A DNA stretch of 64,000 nt, taken from the NCBI RefSeq assembly GCF_037975245.1, contig NC_092581.1:15811303-15875302 (forward strand), in the 5' to 3' direction. Of this stretch, positions 39,899-52,404 are shown one piece after another (position 1 is the first letter of the stretch; every line of letters begins with the position of its first letter). The notes beneath the pieces were generated by a model that saw only the letters and a list, made by a program, of their open reading frames with translations, made no database searches and was not told where the DNA came from. This DNA comes from Apostichopus japonicus (taxonomy: Eukaryota > Echinodermata > Holothuroidea > Aspidochirotida > Stichopodidae). The position numbers and the translations under genes were made by a program.

Positions 39899-40332
39899 TT
39901 TAAAAAAAAAAAAAACTCGAATCCAGTATCCTAACAAGAATAAGTATGTGTTCCCTAACACCCCCTCCCCCTCCCCTATCAAACTATATCACTTCCAATC
40001 ACAGTTACAACACTCGCTGAACATGATTGTTGATTGGTGTGTCTCTGAAGACCACTATAGCGTTCGAGACCTAAATTGATTCCTCGACAGATATTTTACA
40101 TAATTCATGTAGTACATTATGCCATGTTTTCCAAGTTACAAAACAAATTTATTCCATTGTCATTATTTCCGTTCAAGCTAGATGTGCGGTACCTTTTAAA
40201 GGCGTTGACGCTGTCTACAAGGGTCTGTTCGTCGCCTCCACCGGTTGCAAAATAATCTATCAAAAAGTAAGGAAGTTTGTCTCCGACGAACTTCTCCAGA
40301 TCAACCACGCGTGATATACCGCTGGTAGGCAT
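29242..40332 (-). CDS. peroxisomal 2-hydroxyacid oxidase, copy 1 (HAO/glycolate-oxidase family)
   Basis: Eight exons with GT-AG introns assemble to 378 residues: 40193-40332, 39304-39455, 38546-38819, 36517-36692, 33077-33168, 32406-32567, 31870-31939, 29242-29312. The product is an FMN-dependent TIM barrel that oxidises L-2-hydroxyacids to 2-oxoacids with release of H2O2. Visible family residues are Y27 (DYF), Q131 and Y133 (MQLY), T159 and D161 (VTVD), K243 (ILKG), H267 and R270 (SAHGGRQ), and the FMN-phosphate loop ([16 protein letters not shown]). The C-terminus is CKL, a PTS1 variant for peroxisomal import. The family signature S-N-H-G has Ala for Asn, and the L-G-x-R segment reads I-G-I-F. 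The length is close to the usual ~370. Introns 3, 4 and 7 hold many transposons. The substrate cannot be read from the sequence. Confidence 0.92.
29354..29708. mobile_element. hAT-type MITE in intron 7 of HAO copy 1
   Basis: A 355-bp element runs from CAAGGGCGTAGGAA to TTCCTACGCCACTG and is flanked on both sides by the identical 8-bp duplication TGAACAAG (29346-29353 and 29709-29716). 8-bp duplications and CA...TG ends are typical of hAT transposons. It contains an internal duplication (GCACCAAATTGCAT at ~29,502 and ~29,582) and no transposase. It sits 41 bp from the last exon. Confidence 0.88.
30181..31519. mobile_element. inverted-repeat transposon (CAGGGGCGTATCCAGG ends), hosting a nested element
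   Basis: CAGGGGCGTATCCAGG at 30181 is matched by its complement ending at 31519. The 6-bp direct repeat CATCTA abuts both ends (30175-30180 and 31520-31525). Removing the nested element at 30320-31166 leaves about 0.5 kb, so the host is a MITE. It lies in intron 7 of HAO copy 1. Long G runs follow the left end and precede the right end. Confidence 0.8.
30320..31166. mobile_element. nested hAT-type element (CATGGGCGGCGATCC ends)
   Basis: The ends CATGGGCGGCGATCC and GGATCGCCGCCCATG are exact inverted repeats. Flanks are GTCATATG (30312-30319) and GCCATATG (31167-31174), an 8-bp target duplication with one difference. It carries the core block (about 30,375-30,475) shared with other elements of the window. 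Frames such as 30,400-30,681 and 31,051-31,476 are non-coding by-products. Confidence 0.8.
31618..31696. repeat. (CTC)n microsatellite
   Basis: About 80 bases of CTC/TCC triplets follow shortly after the transposon ending at 31,519. The acidic/Arg run encoded on the minus strand (31,399-31,755) comes from this repeat and is not a gene. Confidence 0.9.
33554..35704. mobile_element. 2.15-kb inverted-repeat element in intron 4 of HAO copy 1
   Basis: The left end CAGGCGCGTATCCAGG (33554) and the right end CCTGGATACGCACCTG (ending 35704) match the ends of the 30181-31519 element. TATAA lies immediately outside both ends. It contains two to three copies of the shared core (33,595; 34,350; 35,065), a nested hAT MITE (34,242-34,662) and a ~150-bp pyrimidine-rich tract (35,504-35,660). 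No transposase is visible. It may be a composite of several insertions. Confidence 0.65.
34242..34662. mobile_element. nested hAT-type MITE (CAGTGGCGGAGC ends)
   Basis: The 421-bp element starts CAGTGGCGGAGC and ends GCTCCGCCACTG. It is flanked by CGCGGTGG (34234-34241) and CGCGGCGG (34663-34670), an 8-bp duplication with one change. It contains a 14-bp-arm palindrome at 34,309-34,342 and the shared core at 34,350-34,445. Confidence 0.82.
35864..36463. mobile_element. 600-bp element with long inverted repeats that contain a minisatellite
   Basis: The left end TATGGAACGCGAA (35864) and the right end TTCGCGTTCCATA (36463) begin inverted repeats of roughly 100 bp. TATTAT flanks both sides (35858-35863 and 36464-36469). 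Each arm runs into tandem ~20-bp units of the type TACGATCATGTACTAAAA: about eight on the left (35,920-36,105) and about three on the right in reverse (36,355-36,410). The middle has further palindromic blocks around GCATACGCGTATG. It lies 53 bp from exon 4 of HAO copy 1. The superfamily is unknown. Confidence 0.75.
36764..37045 (+). mobile_element. tRNA-derived SINE in intron 3 of HAO copy 1
   Basis: A tRNA-like head has AGTGGTTAAGGC (36769-36780) and box B GGTTCGAGTCC (36807-36817). A conserved-looking body follows with CTTGGGCAAGGCACTTTATC (36,842-36,861) and an end containing AAGGCGCTTTATAAA (37,021-37,035), then an AT-rich tail. The head lacks a clean anticodon arm and acceptor stem, so it is a SINE and not a tRNA gene. 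It is antisense to the oxidase gene. Confidence 0.7.
37801..38272. mobile_element. PIF/Harbinger-like MITE in intron 3 of HAO copy 1
   Basis: The left end GGTGGCATACTCCTATTA and the right end TAATGGGCGTATGCTACC are imperfect inverted repeats. TAA lies next to both ends (37798-37800; CTAA at 38273-38276 allows a shift of one base). TAA duplications are typical of PIF/Harbinger. A partial copy of the left end recurs at 44,563-44,600. Confidence 0.55.
39859..39897. repeat. (AT)n microsatellite in intron 1 of HAO copy 1
   Basis: About 19 AT units, followed by an A run. Confidence 0.95.
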
Positions 40333-40588
40333 AATTTCTGCTCAATAGTAAAGCCTACACTATTTTTTCAGATGGATTTCGGACAATTTAGTTTGCTTCT
40401 GTTACTGTATCTGCAAGATACATGCAGAGATAATAAGTTTGTTTCATCATGATAGAACAGGAAATGTGAAGAGATATGTTATTGAAACTTACGAAGAATC
40501 CATAGGAAAGTTACGTAATGACATAACTGACCAATAATTAACCTCAGCCTAACATAACATAACAACACCACACACAACTTCAGTACGA

Positions 40589-42325
<1,737 letters not shown>

Positions 42326-42535
42326 GACACAAGAGTACTCCTCCCCCCCCCCCTCCATTTCCCGCAGCACAATATGTTTAGTTTATCTTTAAAAGGTATT
42401 GAAACAAGAGTATACTTCCCCTCCATTTCCCACAACACAATATATTCAGTTCATCATTAAAAGTTATTGAAACAAGAGTACTCTCTCCCCCTTCCCACCA
42501 ACACAATATGTTCAGTTTGTCAATAAAAGTTTCAG
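42326..42535. repeat. three ~72-bp tandem units
   Basis: ACAAGAGTA recurs at about 42,331, 42,402 and 42,472. Each copy is followed by a C-rich run, CACAATATG/CACAATATA and a TTAAAAG-like stretch. The C-rich part is the most variable. Confidence 0.75.
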
Positions 42536-42569
42536 TTCTTACCGCAGCCGTCCGTTCCAGGTATCATAC

Positions 42570-43147
42570 TAACAACAAGGATTTGATGATATCAACAAAT
42601 GATCTGCTGATATCATTAAATGCGCATAATTGCAGATATCACCAATTCATTTGCTGATATCAGCAATTCATTAGTTGATATCACCAATTCAATTCCTGAT
42701 ATCATCAAATTGATTTGCTGATATCTTCAAATAGTTGATGATATCATCAAATATTTGAGGAAATCAGCAATGATTGCTGATATCACCAAATAATTGCTGA
42801 TATCAGCAACTGAATTGCTGATATCATCAAATGATTTGCTGATATCATCAAATCGATTATTGATATGTTTATATCACTAGTTCAATTGCTGATATCATCA
42901 AATGATTAGCTGATATCATCAAATAATTGGTGATATCAGCAATTGATTTGCTGATATCAACAAATCATTTATTGATATGTTTATATCACTAGTTCAATTG
43001 CTGATATCATCAAATAATCTGTGATATCAGCAATTGAATTGCCGGTATCAACAAACTATTTATTGATATGTCCATATCACTAATTCAATTGCTGATATCA
43101 TCAATTGATTTGCTGATATCATCAAATAATTGGTGATATCATCAAAT
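42570..43147. repeat. palindromic minisatellite built on TGATATCA
   Basis: About 25 imperfect units of ~20-23 bp of the type GCTGATATCATCAAATGATTT. Each unit holds the palindrome TGATATCA (or TGATATCATCA), so the array is nearly self-complementary on both strands. Longer sub-repeats with TTGATATGTTTATATCACTA recur three times (42,855; 42,973; 43,062). Confidence 0.9.
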
Positions 43148-43415
43148 GCAGGAAAAACATTAAAACGGCTTGCCATACGCCCGGCGAGTTAATCACAAGA
43201 GATTCATACCAGCTGGATATGAAACAATGTATCAGCTGGTTTATGAGTCCGTCTGTCGGCTTAGTCCGGGCAAGGTTTGAGAGAATGAAGTGATGGACGG
43301 ATCAGGGATCCTATGAGTTGTGAGATGATTGTTATTAATAGTTCAGGTATGTGTACCAAGTTCAATATGTGCCAAAAGAGAATAAAGGAAAGAAAAAACT
43401 GAACATGACAGGTTC

Positions 43416-43418
<3 letters not shown>

Positions 43419-43450
<32 letters not shown>

Positions 43451-43469
43451 GGAGAGAGGTGGAGAGAGA
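43419..43469. repeat. (GA)n microsatellite
   Basis: GA dinucleotides with two GGTGGA interruptions. Confidence 0.9.
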
Positions 43470-44739
43470 CAAGAATGACAGTTCATATTTTATCTTTTCT
43501 GAATTATGTTATGTTATTTCAGGAACATTCTGTTAACAGGTCAATACCATAATCATATGGACAGATAGACAGGCAATGAGTGACGGAGACGTTAGAGGAA
43601 GTAATTGGAATCGAGGATCCCTCCCTCCTCCTCACCCCCCCCCCCTCCTCCCCAATATATATTTCTCTGTCAGCTAACATTATTCACAATATTTCTTACC
43701 TTGGTTATTACGTATAAGGAAGGGAAATATTTCAACAACAACAAAGTTATTAATTTTTTTTATGAAATTATCCCGCTAATTAAAACGGAATTCTGCAATT
43801 TTTACTAACACATCCTGGTCGGTCATTGTTTTCCAACTTTATAATATTCCTCTGGGCTACTAAAGAAAGAACCAAAATTAATTATCGCGGAAAAAGAATT
43901 CCAATCTCAAATATAATGTGATTTGCTTATCAGGAACCTTATTCTCATATTTCTTGTACTTATATGCAACAAGGCGTGTATATACAAGCCAATATTATAT
44001 ATCATGTTTGGAACGAGAACAAGAATTTTTTTTACCGTGGTGTAGTATTTATTATGCACCGCTATTTTTATTGTAATTTCGGTATCTACTGATATTTGTC
44101 TCCCTAAAATCCTGGATCCGCTACTCTATTATAAATAACAAAAAGATATGATTTCTGCACGTTGCTTTTCCTAACAAACGATAGCACAAAATTAAAATTA
44201 AGGAAATATCAAAAAAATATATATATAAATGATATTGCGGGACGGAATTTTTTAAACTACAACTTGCACGTGAGCTCAGATTGGTGTCTGACAAATGACC
44301 TCGTAATTTCATCAATCTTGTTACAACCTGCAAAAAAAGAAAGAAAATATTTCAAAATGAACCGAACTGAAAAACGTATGGGTGGGTATGGTGGTAGGGT
44401 GTAGGGTTGGGTAGTAGTGTAGTCTAGCGGCATTCGCTTCTGCTTCGCCCCCCCCCCCTCCACATCCTAGAATTTGTATTCTATACTACTCGTGCAGAGA
44501 AAATCCTCGAGTGTAATATCCAAATGAAAGCGCGCCCTCTTTACTTTATTTAAAGAGGCATACTCTTATTAGAGTCTACATCAGTCCGCCCGAATGTTTC
44601 CTTCAATAAAAGTTTTGTAAGAACGCCACCCATTACTATCAGTTTTTCAGTAGATGATAATAGACCACTTTTCAGTAGTTATATGTTTTATATCATTTAT
44701 CTTGAATTCCAATCCATCAATAATCTTTAACATTGCCTC

Positions 44740-45020
44740 TTTGTATGGATTTGCTTTTACCTTTCTTCGCTTCCTCTTTATTTTTTTCTCTGTATTTCCT
44801 TATCTCTTTACTCTCTCTGTACTTATGTGATTTTTGAAATTCTCTTTGCTTGTTAATTAAGGGACCAGACTCGAAAAGTCTCTACTTACTTCTGGTTCCT
44901 CCACTTCCATTATAGCATATTTTGAACTTTGTTTATTGTTATTTCATCATAATGTGAGTAAACCACTCATTGACTCTGTTACTGTTTATATTTATGGAAA
45001 GTGGAAAATAAACTTGAAAC
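44740..45020 (+). mobile_element. possible LINE 3' UTR fragment
   Basis: GGGACCAGACTCGAAAAGTC (44,870-44,890) followed by a paired-looking CTTCTGGTTCC and ending GAAAATAAACTTGAAAC resembles the hairpin-and-tail 3' ends of CR1/L2-type LINEs. No coding part is present. Confidence 0.35.
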
Positions 45021-45388
45021 TACTATTAACAGCCATCCCCATCCGCCCACAGTGCGGGCCTCAAGTGAAGCAATTTTCCCCTGCCCCCGTCCTACAGTCA
45101 GGTCCTCCGAGATAAGGATCGGTATTTATGAAATTTAAAATGATCATATCTGATTTATTCGACAAACTATGTCATTTTATATTGTTCGTTTTTACACGAT
45201 TTTTTTTGCTGTGGCTGTGAAAAATTCAAAATACAAAAAACAAGCGATTTGAGAGGGTAACGAATAAACTTCAATTCTAAATCAAGTCTATTGAATAATT
45301 TACTATAAAAGCACATAATTATGCGATCATCGTTAAACAGTTACTTTACAGTATGTGTTATCATGAATGTTTTAAACCACCCGATCAT

Positions 45389-45794
45389 CATGGCTTTATC
45401 AGTTAAAACTGGTGAAGATGAGTAGCCGTTCATCAGTTAATAACTGGTGTGCATAGGCTTTAAATTCTTAACCTGTGTTACTGACTTACTACCAGTTCCG
45501 ACTGAGAAGTAATTACAGACATATAGTACAAACACATAACGACTGGACTAACCAGACTACTCTATACAGCTTCCGTCCATCTTATCGCGCACGTTTTAAC
45601 AGATTGTGGATGACACTTTACTGCAAAACGCTTAAAATTTGCGAATTGAACACTCCTTAATGAGGTATACACACAAGTAAAACATTCGGACAGTTGCATG
45701 TTTAACATTATGTTACCGTGTAACTAACATTGGTCGGTGTTAGCTGATTAACGGAGTACATAAACTTTAAAATGTTTTAACCGATAAAGCCACG
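45389..45794. mobile_element. weak inverted-repeat element
   Basis: CATGGCTTTATCAGTTAAAAC at the left is matched by GTTTTAACCGATAAAGCCACG at the right (about 19 of 21 bases pair). The interior is non-coding. I see no target duplication, so the borders are uncertain. Confidence 0.4.
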
Positions 45795-45799
45795 AGAAA

Positions 45800-46345
45800 C
45801 GGTTGTATAAACACATGTTTAGTGTTGGTAATTTATGTTAACGGTTATATAGGATGTTGTATGAGTCATTTCCGATATCAACATTTGTTTGATTTATCTG
45901 TACAGCACAATACCTGTCATCATTACAAACTTTATGATCTAGTACAGGGGATTCTTAATAGGCCAATTAATAGGCCAATGTTGGCCCTCGAAAAATTCAA
46001 TCCCGATACAAAAAAAAAAAATCTCCTGATCGAAATTCAAACACCTTAGTTGACTATCTTGCTGCCGTATGGTCAATATAGGTACAGACTTTGGGTCAGG
46101 TCCAACCAATGCCACTCAGTCCTGGTCCTCGTAAAAGCCCTGGTCTAGTCTACTGGTCTACTCGCATAGCAAAATTTCCTTAGGAGAGACCGAAAGATAT
46201 ACTTTCTTGTTAAAGAAAAGTCACCCAAGCAAGAGTCCGGGCAAGAAAACGGATCACGTTGACCCACTCTCAACTTCCCAGTCCTCTTACATCAAGAGTG
46301 TAACCACGTGATCATTGACAGTGTCACGTGATCAGTGGAGGCCTA
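45800..46345. other. part of intron 7 of HAO copy 2 without other features
   Basis: No repeat or exon recognised. The frame at 45,822-46,049 is not supported by any family resemblance. Confidence 0.4.
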
Positions 46346-47949
46346 CATACCGCAGAGGGACATTGTGTTCACTAACTCTTCATTCATCATAGTCAGTATT
46401 TCCGATACGCCATCTTGTCCCTGTAAAGATAAAAAGGGAAACACGAATCAAGTCTCTGATTCTATCCATCCTTTATAATCTACTACGTCATGAATTGTTT
46501 ATATTTACTCGGCTCGATAAACAAATAAACATAAAGAGGCCATTGTAAGTCGATATTTTATTGCAATGTATATCATTTGAGCCGTTTTGTAATTATTCGA
46601 GGTTAGCGACAGAATTCCGAATGTATTCTGCTGTCGTGTTGTAATGATGGATCTTCAACTATCCGCCCATATTTCATCTCATTGTTGTTTAAACAAATGG
46701 AGTACTTTATTGTTCTAAAAACTGGCAAATTAAAAGCCCAGTTTGTCTCCTTACGTCATAGGTCAACCCCCATATGACTGGCCGTCCGATGAATACTGCT
46801 TTGGCGCCAATAGCGAGGGCCTTGAAAACATCCCTTCCACTTCTGACACCGCCATCCATATAAACTTCGACACTTGACCCTCTCAGAGCGTCTACGATTT
46901 CAGGTAAAGCCTCGATCTAAGAGCAATGAAAGAACACAACACGATTTCAAAATAGGATGATTTTATTTGCTTGAATTTCATAAATCAATTGACAAAGGTC
47001 TTATGTAAACCTTGTGAAAATGGATTGTTATTTATCTAATGAGAGAGGAAATACCGGTGCTTGCACTCCATCCAATTGTCTTCCTCCGTGAGCTGATACG
47101 ATGATGCCCTGAACACCAGCAGCAACCGCCTCTCTGGCACTCTCCACTGGTGACAAGATTTGAAGAGAAAAAATGCTTTGAAGAGAAAGTAATATTTGAC
47201 AGCATCAGATACTGTAACTTAAGGTGCGCCTACATGTTAGCGAATATGTGCCGATGGGGAGGGCAGTGGGGTGCAAACATTGATCTTAGCCAAAAACGGA
47301 ATATAGACATACCCTGGCTCACTCGTGCCAAGGGCGTCTGATGGTGGTGGTGATCGGACGAAACCACTGATTTTTCTTCATATCCAGAGTTTGACCAACC
47401 TTAGCCCCAAGATGAAACGTCTGCATGTACATGGTTCTAACACATGCAGGGTTTCCAGTCCCCTAACAGACCCCTCCCACCCCCACCCCCCATGGAAAAC
47501 TTTATACATTAGTTTGAGCAACGTGAAAACATACGTGAGTATAAATTGATATTGATTAGAATTCTATACATGATCTTGGTTAAATGTTGGTTGGTGGACT
47601 TTATAGCACTACATAACCTCAAATTGATAATTATCCTATTGTTAATGAAGTGCATGTAGAGATGATATCCGGCCGTTACCTGACAGGATCCCTTTCAGGA
47701 TAATTGGTCACTTTGTTTGTGATATAATCCAGGCTACTTCTTCCCAGTTCAAGTTCGACGTGAACTCTGTCTGTGCTCGAGCATAAGCGAAGAGATTGTG
47801 ATCTCCGGAACTTTTGGCTTTGTCGATATCAGCTGTGACTGCTTCGAAGTTTACTAATCTTCAGACAAAACAAGAAGATGATACAAGTGGAAACAAATGA
47901 TTGGTTAGAAGGAGTATGTATAGAATCGTAGAAAATTTAAAACTGTTGA

Positions 47950-48292
47950 TTAAACCGCGTGCCGCGCTCTGAAAAAGTTAACATTTCGTTGCTTGCAAAT
48001 GCCGTTTTGTTCTTGTCGGTTCAAAATGCAGACAGTAATGAAACGTGATACCTTGTGTTATATTTTATCTAGGCCTGAGATGTCCACGCTGCTCTGTACA
48101 CTGTGTTGTGGGTATTGACCGTAGCTGTATGTATTGACTGTACACTAGTGTCTAATTACCGACGGTAGCAAGCTGTGTGTGTATTTTCTGGGATCGATGG
48201 TGGTGTCTCCACTTCTGTTACACCTCATTCGAAACTAGGTCAGATTACCGGCATGAGACGTTTCTTTCTGCGCGAGTCTTCTCACCCTTTAA
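47950..48292 (+). mobile_element. TTAA-type MITE, copy 2 (left end shortened)
   Basis: Body and right end match the copy at 7514-7894, with the right end CTTCTCACCCTTTAA. The left inverted repeat is missing about 24 bases and begins TTAAACCGCGTG. It lies in intron 3 of HAO copy 2. Confidence 0.65.
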
Positions 48293-49223
48293 CTACGGTG
48301 ATCATCTCTATAAGAGCATTGTGCAAAACGGGATGTATTTCGATCGAGGTTTAGTTCTCAACTACCCCTTTATACTCCTCCGCAGGGGCGTCGATCTCAA
48401 CTGAAAAATGTGCGCGTTCGGGTGGGGTGGAGCGGGAGGGGCGTGGGGGATACATAAATGACTGAACATAAATGACTGACAACTAAAAGAGTGTACGCGT
48501 AACGCACACCGCTACCGCCTGTGCCTTACTATTATAGCAAACAGCAATAATATGGTAAATTATCTTATAAATTTGTTGCAACATGTTTCTGCTCACCCTG
48601 GCTTGAGGCTGGCGAATTGCTGTTTTATTTCGTCCCCGCTGCGAAAGCTTCTTTTGAATATTCCGATACTTGGCGAGTCTACAGTTATGACGATGGCTTT
48701 GTAACCGTTATGCTCCGCTCTTCGAATCATATTCAAAGAGTTCCTCCTGTCGCCAAACGGATATATCTGCATCCATAGTTTGGCTTTGGGGGCAGAGGCA
48801 GCTATTTCCTCGAATTTTACCATCGCCCAGCAACTAACGATCATAATCATACCAGCTTGCTCAGCAGCTGAAAATAAAAGATAAAAAAAAATACTATAAA
48901 TAACATATTCTGAGTTCAAAATCAATGGAAACAAGCTACGACTTCTCCACACTTTCAGCAAAAAAACCTTGTTTTTGAAAAAGTTATTAAATACCTCTAG
49001 CAGTCGCCTTTTCTCCATCGGGATGGGCTGCCTTCTGACAAGCGGTAGGAGCGATTCCCAGAGGTGAGCTTACATCTTGGCCTTGAACAATGCTTCTCTT
49101 ATCTATGTACGGTTTGGATTGTAATACTCGCGGCTTGAGACGAAATCTGAAGTAAAGACGTGATTACGTATAACATTGAACTAGTGAAGAATCCATCACA
49201 GAGACGGCACACATTGGGCCAGG

Positions 49224-49421
49224 CAGGGGCGAACTGGGTCTTAAACCAGCCCGGGCATTTGTTAACCTAGACCGGGCCATCATTGATTAAATATATATTT
49301 CTACACAGTCCGTCTGTATTCTATTAACTACTGTGAAAATTGGCTGTAATTTTTGCTAGGCTCCCAAGCCCATCGGCCCACCTGGCATTGCCCAAATGCC
49401 CGTGTGGCCAGTCCGCCACTG
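49224..49421. mobile_element. hAT-type MITE next to exon 2 of HAO copy 2
   Basis: The 198-bp element runs from CAGGGGCGAACTGG to CCAGTCCGCCACTG with exact 8-bp duplications GGGCCAGG (49216-49223 and 49422-49429). Inner arms (CCGGGCATTTG/CAAATGCCCG) extend the inverted repeat. It occupies the place where intron 1 of HAO copy 2 would be. Confidence 0.9.
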
Positions 49422-49434
49422 GGGCCAGGCCCGA

Positions 49435-51205
49435 CGAGAATGGTAATAATATCCTTAAGAAAGAATGAAAGGAGTATCAATGGGTCCCCGTGGCCCGATA
49501 TATAGGCATCGACATCTTTTCCAAGCTCTCTACAGAATCAGTCTGTTCGGGAATTCTTTCGGTCTGCAACTTTCAGAGCTAACAGTTGGTAATGTATTAT
49601 TTATGTCCATGAGTCAGTTATATGTTACTCGAGTTCTGTGTCGTGACTTAATTGATGATGACGTCATCATTTATGCACGTTGCTCAACTTCTCTGAATAT
49701 GTAGATCATTTCCAGCTATTAATTCCTACTTCTTTCAGACAAAGAGGTTACCGTTTTGACATTACAGTGGCATATATTTGGATTATATTGAATTGCATAA
49801 TTCTAGAATTTATATTCATATTTAAGCTTCAAAAACGTCGTGAAACTAACACATGTATACAATTGAAGCCCAAACAAACCAAACCAGTGTGGAATATCAG
49901 TCGCCACTGACATACAGAAGTCCAGGGGCTTAATTTGAAGCCACCAATTGACAATTTTGAAATGTCACCTTAAAGGTACAAACTGTGTAATTTTCTTTTC
50001 AACTTATGAGTCTCTGAAAGGACTGTCTTTAATTATAAAAGGTTATGTCTCGGCATGCCAATATGACAGTATAACCCCCCTCCCCCACCACACCCTCCGC
50101 CCTTATTTATTATTCAGGATAGGGGAATTATTGGAATTAAGTGGGTGTCATGCGGTCCTGCCTGAAGTCAATCCCATGTTCGCTTATGCAGGGTTCTGTC
50201 AAGATAGAGGGACAATAATATCAACCTCACTCGATCCCTCCCCTTGGCGACAAAGATTGGATGTAGTTTCATTGTGACCAGGCAGCGTTTATGAAACTTA
50301 GCAGTTCGTCTAGTTAGATTTTTACTATGACCATTCTCAATGCGAAATAATTGTGTAAAACGGTCTTAGTTTTGCAATGAGTTCAATGGCTTTTGTCTCG
50401 ATCGGCTGTTGATCTCAATTTGTGTAGTCTCTTCCACCAGTTTCAGCATAACTAGGCCTTAAAGCGTAACGTTCGACTTTCGTCACGTTTATGATTATGG
50501 GACAACTTAAACAAACCTGGCTAGGGTCGTGAGCAATTTTATGTTGTCTATGCCAGCAACGGTTGGGTAGAATAGGGTTCGTTAACACAACAACGTGAAG
50601 AATACCAGTCAGAATACCAATACAACAAGTCTCCTTAATTATTTCTTAAGGCATATTCCTACTGGCTATCAGTAATAATTCACAAAGTATAGAACAGTTT
50701 AATCTATCATTTGTTCTATCACACGATTATGTGCTTGGCATGACTTCTAGGTTTAATTGTTTGTCTTAGGAAAGGTAAAATCGGGTATCTTTGGGGTGAC
50801 GGGGATATTGTTCGTACACCTAGGAAATTCTAAGAAAACTATCGTTGCGCTACGTGCGTTTAAGTTACAAGAAACGAAGGTGTATTTTTAAGAGACATAT
50901 TTGTTGTCACTTTCTATAGGGGTTCGATAATTGTAATTTCGACTTCACTAGGGGGCTCACAAACGCTAGACCACGTGTTTCATGTGGGCGTATGTCTTGT
51001 ATATATCTTTTATGTTTTCTTAATCAAAGCAAGTAGTGAGAAAGAGTAGTGTCAACAAACGCTAGTATTATCCTTCATCTGTACATACATTTACCCACGT
51101 ACTGGTTTGGTTGTGATTCGAAAAGAGATGTTTTATTTAGTAATCTAAAATGTTTAAGTCTTTAAGCCTGTTGTTGAGTGAGTCCCAACAAAATATCTTG
51201 TATGC
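49435..51205. other. stretch upstream of HAO copy 2 without recognised exon
   Basis: I searched it for the expected first HAO exon (a Y-[YF]-A-T-G motif and an A-A-F-K-R end before a donor on the minus strand) and did not find it. Short frames at 49,465-50,277 show no family features. Confidence 0.4.
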
Positions 51206-51211
51206 CTCCAC

Positions 51212-51440
51212 GATTTAGTGCGTAACTGCGTAAGTGCGTAACTGCGTAATTGCGTAAGCGCGTAACTGCGTAATTGCGTAGCTGCGTAAGTGCGTAGTTG
51301 CGTAACTACCTAGCTGCGTAAGTTCGTAACTGCGTAAGTGCGTAACTGCGTAGCTACCTAACTGCGTAAGTACATAAGTGCGTAACTGCGTAATTGCGTA
51401 ACTTCCTAAGTGCGTAACTGTGTTACCGCTTACGTGTGCA
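51212..51440. repeat. ~9-bp minisatellite (GCGTAACT-type)
   Basis: About 25 units of the type TGCGTAACT/TGCGTAAGT/TGCGTAATT, with occasional ACCTAACTG interruptions. The minus-strand frame 51,215-51,457 with repeated THLRSYE/TQLGSYA is a by-product. Confidence 0.9.
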
Positions 51441-51989
51441 GACAATTCCTGTACCATTTCTATTAACTGTTTATCAAAGTCTCTGTAAGGTCTGTCAATG
51501 CCGTAATTTGTGGTAATTCATATGCCAGTGAATCAAAGATCGACTTAATAAATCAATAAATAATAGATCAACCAGTCATCAACCTCTTCTCTGATTTTTG
51601 TCTTGATATGTGTTAAAGATTTTTATTAGTTCAAGCAGCTGGACTTCGGGAGACACTGGTCAACGTTACACTATCTACGATGGAAATCGTGGATACCTCT
51701 TATACTTGGTGTGTGGATTCATAGCATTGAGTACAATACCCCTATTGCTTTGGATGGAGGTGTGTATAACCACGCACAGTAGACTGACCTGTGTTTATCA
51801 TGCCATAATGTCATTGTAACAGCTAGTTCTGGTTATACTAACAAGCAGAAGTCTAGTGCATAGAAGTCATCGAAACCTCAATGCATTGTGCATTCTAGTT
51901 CTTTTTAGTTAACTGTTTACTGTTTTATGCGAGCATTCAATTACCCTTTGTATGGTTTGTAAAAGTTAATCTTATCTTATCTTGTCAGT

Positions 51990-52400
51990 TCATTTGTTGT
52001 CCATATCTTTTATATTGTCTAGACAGCCTACAGAATCAACTCCCGCTGTAGCTATGCAGCTGTATTATTCACTTGTTTATTCAAAGATTACTAATACGGT
52101 GTGGAAATTTATGGCATGGTTAAAGCTTCCGTACTTAACGCTTTACAAGTCCGCCAAAATAGAATTTTAGAAACTGCTACGTTCAACCATCGTTCATATC
52201 CCACCAACACTCTGCACAGAAACCTTGGTATCCTGAAGGTCGGCGATATCCATGTTTTCATGTTGTATTCCCCTATCTATAAGCATGTGAACGGTGCTCT
52301 TCCACGTGTTTTCAATGATATTTTTAATCCTGGTAATGCCTTACAAGAAAAGTCCAGGTCAAAATTTATCTTTGAAATATTAAAGAGGAACATAATCTAA
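51990..52400 (+). mobile_element. frameshifted LINE C-terminal fragment
   Basis: One frame reads MQLYYSLVYSKITN (to about 52,095). The next, shifted frame reads IYGMVKASVLNALQVRQNRI, then PTNTLHRNLGILKV and YKHVNGALPRVFNDIF. Together they look like the C-terminal region of a CR1/Rex-type reverse transcriptase (L-Y-Y-S-L-V-Y ... L-x-x-L-Q-x-R-Q-N-R-I). The frame change near 52,098 shows that it is dead. Confidence 0.75.
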
Positions 52401-52404
52401 GCAT

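Larger units (their letters stand above)
44257..49146 (-). pseudogene. 2-hydroxyacid oxidase, copy 2, interrupted and lacking a visible first exon
   Basis: Seven exons match copies 1 and 3 in length, phase and splice sites: 48995-49146, 48597-48867, 47680-47858, 47055-47146, 46755-46916, 46351-46420, 44257-44327. Exon 4 has an in-frame TGA at 47708-47710, where copies 1 and 3 encode Leu (T-K-L-P-I-I-L-K-G). The stop comes five residues before the catalytic Lys, so a truncated product would lose Lys, His, Arg, much of the barrel and the C-terminal CKL. All later exons are open. Upstream of exon 2 I find no match to exon 1; a hAT MITE sits 77 bp away. Q-I-Y, T-V-D and SAHGGRQ are preserved, so decay is recent, or the stop is an allele or a base-call error. 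Confidence 0.8.

Noticed and set aside
47708-47710. TGA as a selenocysteine codon or programmed read-through
   Set aside because: The paralogues have Leu here, not Cys or Ser. The stop lies in the middle of the barrel, and the following base context is not a known read-through motif; mutation or sequence error is simpler.
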